DNA from: Paraburkholderia fungorum
Lineage (GTDB): Bacteria; Pseudomonadota; Gammaproteobacteria; Burkholderiales; Burkholderiaceae
Direction: 5' to 3'
Length of the DNA stretch: 64,000 bases
NCBI RefSeq assembly: GCF_003610895.1
Contig: NZ_MCAS01000019.1
Span: forward strand, 56,787 to 120,786
Of this stretch, positions 61,473 through 64,000 are shown one piece after another. The position numbers were made by a program, and so were the translations under genes. Positions within the stretch are counted from its first letter, which is position 1. Each line of letters opens with the position of its first letter. The notes beneath the pieces were generated by a model. That model saw only the letters and a list, made by a program, of their open reading frames with translations, ran no database searches and was not told the DNA's origin.

Positions 61473-62489
61473 TCATACTGGGGGCTCGTATTCACGCCCT
61501 CGCGCCAGCAACACCCAGATTGTGCGGGCTATCTTGTTGGCGAGCGCCACAACGGCGACGTTCGTTCCCCGTCTCGCTTGGACCGCGAGTATCCATCGCG
61601 AGAGCGCATCGCTTCGTTTCACTGCCTGCTGAACAACTGACCTGGCGCCGTGAACCAGAAGCATTCGCAGGTATCCGTTTCCCCGCTTCGTGATTCCGAA
61701 CAGACGTTGCTTGCCGCCTGACGAGTGTTGCCGTGGCGTCAGACCGAGCCACGCTGCAAACTGTCGCCCGTTTGCGAACTCAGTCGCGCTGCCTGCCGCG
61801 GCGATGACGGCGGTTGCGATCATCGGCCCGACGCCGCGGATCTTCTCAAGCCGCTGGCTGAGTGCGGATGCCTTGTGTGCTTGACGGATGAGGTCGTCGT
61901 AGCGCGCGATCTGTGTATCCAGAAGCGTGAGTCGCTCATACATGTCGTGCATCATCGACCGGGTAAGCGCGGTGAGCTCGTTATCTGGATCATCGAGAAT
62001 TGCCGGCAACTGTTGCCGTACTTTCAGCGGCGTCTGCGCTATCACCACGCCGTATTCAGCCAGCAGGCCTCGTATCTGGTTGATCTGCGCGATACGGTCC
62101 CGCATCAGCAGGCTGCGGATGCGATGCATGGACTGAATATCCTGCTGTTCAACGCTATTGATAGCGACATAGCGCATCGTCGGACGTGACGCCGCCTCGG
62201 TGATCGCCTCTGCATCGTTGCGATCGTTCTTTTGGGATTTGACGAAGGGTTTGACGAACCGCGGAGCAATGATCTGTACGTGATGTCCCATTGCAGCGAA
62301 CTTGCGGGCCCAGTAGTGCGCTCCACCGCAAGCCTCCATCACAATGCGGCAGCAAGGTATATCGAGAACTGCTTGTAACAGCCTGGTGCGGCTGACCCGT
62401 CGACTCAGCACCGGCCGACCACGCTCGTCAACGCCGTGCAGTTGGAAGATGTTTTTTGCAAGATCGATACTCAGCAACGTGACACTCAT
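61473..62489 (-). CDS. IS110-family transposase (element A)
   Basis: A 338-residue DEDD recombinase. The N-terminal RuvC-like domain has Asp in LLSIDLAKNIFQLHG, Glu in RIVMEACGGAHYW and the paired Asp in SQKNDRNDAEA. A long helical region (about 110-210) is followed by the Transposase_20 domain with IRGVGPMIATAVIAA, GRQFAAWLGLTPRQ and the catalytic-Ser region SSGGKQRLFGITKRGN. No internal stop or frameshift, so it may be active. It needs a guide RNA from the element's noncoding end. Confidence 0.93.
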   Translation of the reverse strand: MSVTLLSIDLAKNIFQLHGVDERGRPVLSRRVSRTRLLQAVLDIPCCRIVMEACGGAHYWARKFAAMGHHVQIIAPRFVKPFVKSQKNDRNDAEAITEAASRPTMRYVAINSVEQQDIQSMHRIRSLLMRDRIAQINQIRGLLAEYGVVIAQTPLKVRQQLPAILDDPDNELTALTRSMMHDMYERLTLLDTQIARYDDLIRQAHKASALSQRLEKIRGVGPMIATAVIAAAGSATEFANGRQFAAWLGLTPRQHSSGGKQRLFGITKRGNGYLRMLLVHGARSVVQQAVKRSDALSRWILAVQARRGTNVAVVALANKIARTIWVLLARGREYEPPV

Positions 62490-62578
62490 GACGGCCTCCG
62501 TTCATTTACGGATCACAGTTCCTCAATACTGCCACGCCCTCCGATGGACACCCTTTTATGTGCTCCTCCAGCAGAGGT

Positions 62579-62591
62579 GGGACGAGGCCAT
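62579..62591 (+). repeat. inverted repeat of element A (left end)
   Basis: GGGACGAGGCCAT, partner of 61209-61221. Confidence 0.88.
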
Positions 62592-62598
62592 TCCACTA

Positions 62599-62803
62599 TA
62601 TCCGGCCTTGTTGCAGGATGAACCCGCTGGCCTCGATGGAATCCGCTGGCTCACGCCTCATTTGTCACACGGGCTGTTAGCCCGCAAAGGGCTTCAGGTT
62701 TGGTGAGTCCCGGTCTGACCTGTATGCCATCACACTCAATTACCTTGCGCAACCTTTGACGTACTCCTCTTTGCAAAATCGTTCTGTTCAGACTTCGCTG
62801 CGT
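62599..62803 (-). ncRNA. candidate seekRNA/bridge RNA locus of element B (interrupted)
   Basis: Right-end noncoding region of element B. Its core hairpins are intact: GGGCT-GTT-AGCCC (62671-62683), a 12-base spacer, then AGGT...ACCT (62696-62721). It matches element A's noncoding region over the core in sequence and spacing, but differs in the loops. The rest of the region, about 65 bases including the right inverted repeat, lies beyond A at 61141-61205. Confidence 0.5.
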
Positions 62804-63826
62804 TCACACCGGCCGAACACTGACATGAGCTTTCTCGTACTTCAGGTCATGTGCCAGCAATGCCCAGATCGTTCGCGCCAGCTTGTTAGCCAGTGCGACG
62901 GTCACCACGTTGTTCGGGCGGCGCCTGCGCAACTGCTCGATCCATGGCCCCGGCTCTTTGGTGCGCGCAAGCACCGATCGGGCACCGTGTATCAGCAGCG
63001 TGCGCAGATACACATCCCCACGTTTGCTGATCCCATGTAACCGGAGCTTGCCACCGGTGCCGCTCTGTCGGGGCACCAACCCCAGCCAGGCCGCAAACTC
63101 ACGGCCCGAACTGAATGTCTTCGGGTCTCCCATCGTCGCCACCGCGGCGGTCGCCGTCAGCAACCCGACGCCTGGAATCTGCGCGATCTGCATGCAGGCG
63201 CGCTCGGCCTTCATCCACTCCGAGAGCCGGCGCTCGATCTGCGCAATCTGCTCATCGAGCACGTTAAGCCGCTGCCACTGTTCACGCAGCGTATCCACCA
63301 ACATCGCCGGCAAACGCTCGCTCAGGCGCGCCAGCACACCGTCCATCGCCCGGTTCAGTGCGGCGCGGCCCACCGCCATCACTTCACCGTATTCCGTCAG
63401 CAGTCCGCGCAGACCGTTGATCTGCATCGTGCGGAACTTGATCAACTGCTCGCGCATCCTGTGCAGGGCCAGCACTGCCTGCTGCGTTTCGGTCTTGACC
63501 GCCACCGACCTCACGGCCGGTTGCTGTACCGCAGTCCAGATCGCCCGGGCATCGGCCACGTCGTTCTTGTTGCCGCTCACGAATGCCTTGACCGCCTTGC
63601 CGGGCATCAACCTGACCTGATGTCCCATCTCGCCCAGACGACGCGCCCAGTGCTGGGCTCCGCCGCACGCTTCCATGCCGATGAGGCAGGGCGCGCGATT
63701 TGCGAAATGCTCCAGAAACGCGGCGCGCCGGATCTGCCGGCTGATGACCTCACCAGTTTCCGGCTCAACCCAATGCACCTGGAAAACCTGCTTTGCAATA
63801 TCCACACCGACCGGAGTAAAGTTCAT
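62804..63826 (-). CDS. IS110-family transposase (element B)
   Basis: A 340-residue DEDD recombinase of the same group as the inner one but clearly different in sequence. The acidic residues are in PVGVDIAKQVFQVHW, CLIGMEACGGAQHW and SGNKNDVADARAI. The Transposase_20 domain has IPGVGLLTATAAVA, GREFAAWLGLVPRQ and SGTGGKLRLHGISKRGD with the catalytic Ser. The frame is intact. An AAGGAGAACCCAA ribosome site precedes the ATG at 63826. Confidence 0.93.
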   Translation of the reverse strand: MNFTPVGVDIAKQVFQVHWVEPETGEVISRQIRRAAFLEHFANRAPCLIGMEACGGAQHWARRLGEMGHQVRLMPGKAVKAFVSGNKNDVADARAIWTAVQQPAVRSVAVKTETQQAVLALHRMREQLIKFRTMQINGLRGLLTEYGEVMAVGRAALNRAMDGVLARLSERLPAMLVDTLREQWQRLNVLDEQIAQIERRLSEWMKAERACMQIAQIPGVGLLTATAAVATMGDPKTFSSGREFAAWLGLVPRQSGTGGKLRLHGISKRGDVYLRTLLIHGARSVLARTKEPGPWIEQLRRRRPNNVVTVALANKLARTIWALLAHDLKYEKAHVSVRPV

Positions 63827-63952
63827 TTGGGTTCTCCTTCCTCAAGTGGTTCGTTGTCCAACTTCCACTCTGGCACATCTGATGCCGTCGGTTGCGAGAA
63901 CCCACCCCACCTTTACCCGCACCCAACGGCCAGTGATCAGCAGCCCTCAGGG

Positions 63953-63965
63953 GGGAGGCGTCCAT
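63953..63965 (+). repeat. inverted repeat of element B (left end)
   Basis: GGGAGGCGTCCAT, partner of 61144-61156, 2.8 kb away because element A lies between. Confidence 0.85.
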
Positions 63966-64000
63966 TCCATTTGTCACTCGCGCGGAGTGTGCGGGGGCAC

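Larger units (their letters stand above)
61206..62598 (-). mobile_element. IS1111-type insertion sequence A (inner)
   Basis: About 1.39 kb. Perfect 13-base subterminal inverted repeats GGGACGAGGCCAT at 62579-62591 and as complement at 61209-61221 flank the transposase at 61473-62489. Outside the repeats both A and B begin TCCA at the left end and TA(C/T) at the right. A's length agrees with the IS1111 group. Exact end positions are an inference from the 7/3-base offset rule. Confidence 0.78.
61141..63972 (-). mobile_element. IS1111-type insertion sequence B, interrupted by A
   Basis: Outer element, about 1.44 kb when the inner element is removed. Subterminal inverted repeats GGGAGGCGTCCAT are at 63953-63965 (left end by transposase orientation) and, as complement, 61144-61156 (right end). 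Ends are placed by the IS1111 rule of about 7 and 3 bases outside the repeats, so they may be off by a few bases. The transposase is intact at 62804-63826. Inner element A (61206-62598) splits its right-end noncoding region. Confidence 0.75.

Noticed and set aside
61473..63826. Two transposases as a simple tandem pair
   Set aside because: The inverted repeats show nesting, not tandem insertion; only the outer pair encloses both genes.

Overview
The window is high-GC, densely coded, and looks like the primary chromosome of a Burkholderiales bacterium, most probably Paraburkholderia or a close relative. The basis is gene order (dprA-def-fmt-htpX-rsmB-ntrY-ntrX, mre/rodA next to gatCAB, and slmA-argB-regBA-hslUV-dksA-xerC-dapF-metK), protein families typical of the order (QueE with a CX14CX2C cluster, DksA without a zinc finger, a cysteine-rich CWC protein), and a recognisable Paraburkholderia-type intergenic repeat near the right end. 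No rRNA, CRISPR array or prophage was seen. One tRNA (Phe) is present.

Layout. 1-2780: topB (cut by the window edge), a thioredoxin-like gene and dprA on the minus strand. 3025-11550: plus-strand def-fmt, a LysE exporter, htpX, and a tightly coupled rsmB-DUF4390-ntrY-ntrX operon. 11667-15797: tRNA-Phe with its promoter and terminator, queC-queE-queD (preQ0 synthesis), then an HpcH/HpaI aldolase coupled to a Sel1-repeat protein. 15920-22342: minus-strand mreB-mreC-mreD-mrdA-rodA (cell-shape operon). 22723-27841: plus-strand gatC-gatA-gatB, a PPK2 kinase and xth. 27845-35179: minus-strand genes including an ampG-like transporter coupled to an M48 protease, metX-metW, slmA, a pyrimidine nucleotidase and argB. 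35443-42111: CWC protein, TPR/glycosyltransferase, regB-regA redox two-component pair, hslV-hslU and dksA. 42767-49189: zinc-type CobW GTPase, rlmI, xerC, DUF484, dapF and a lipid A acyltransferase. 49467-60727: metK behind a structured leader, then accessory genes (PhyH oxygenase, aldo-keto reductase, MFS exporter, srkA, DUF3857 transglutaminase, PepSY membrane protein with an upstream Fur-like box) and several small orphan proteins.

60841-64000 is the mobile region. A dispersed-type repeat is followed by two IS110/IS1111-family insertion sequences, one nested in the other. The inner element A (about 61206-62598) carries the 13-bp subterminal inverted repeat GGGACGAGGCCAT at both ends. The outer element B (about 61141-63972) carries a different 13-bp repeat, GGGAGGCGTCCAT, at 61144 and 63953. 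A therefore sits inside the right-end noncoding region of B. Both elements have a noncoding stretch downstream of the transposase with matching hairpins at identical spacing. That is where guide RNAs (seekRNA or bridge RNA) are encoded in IS1111 elements. This is the most unusual system in the window.

Most of the window is housekeeping: peptidoglycan elongation, methionine/SAM supply, translation fidelity, proteolysis and replication/division control. Start codons were chosen from family alignment memory, ribosome-binding sites and translational overlaps. No database search was run.
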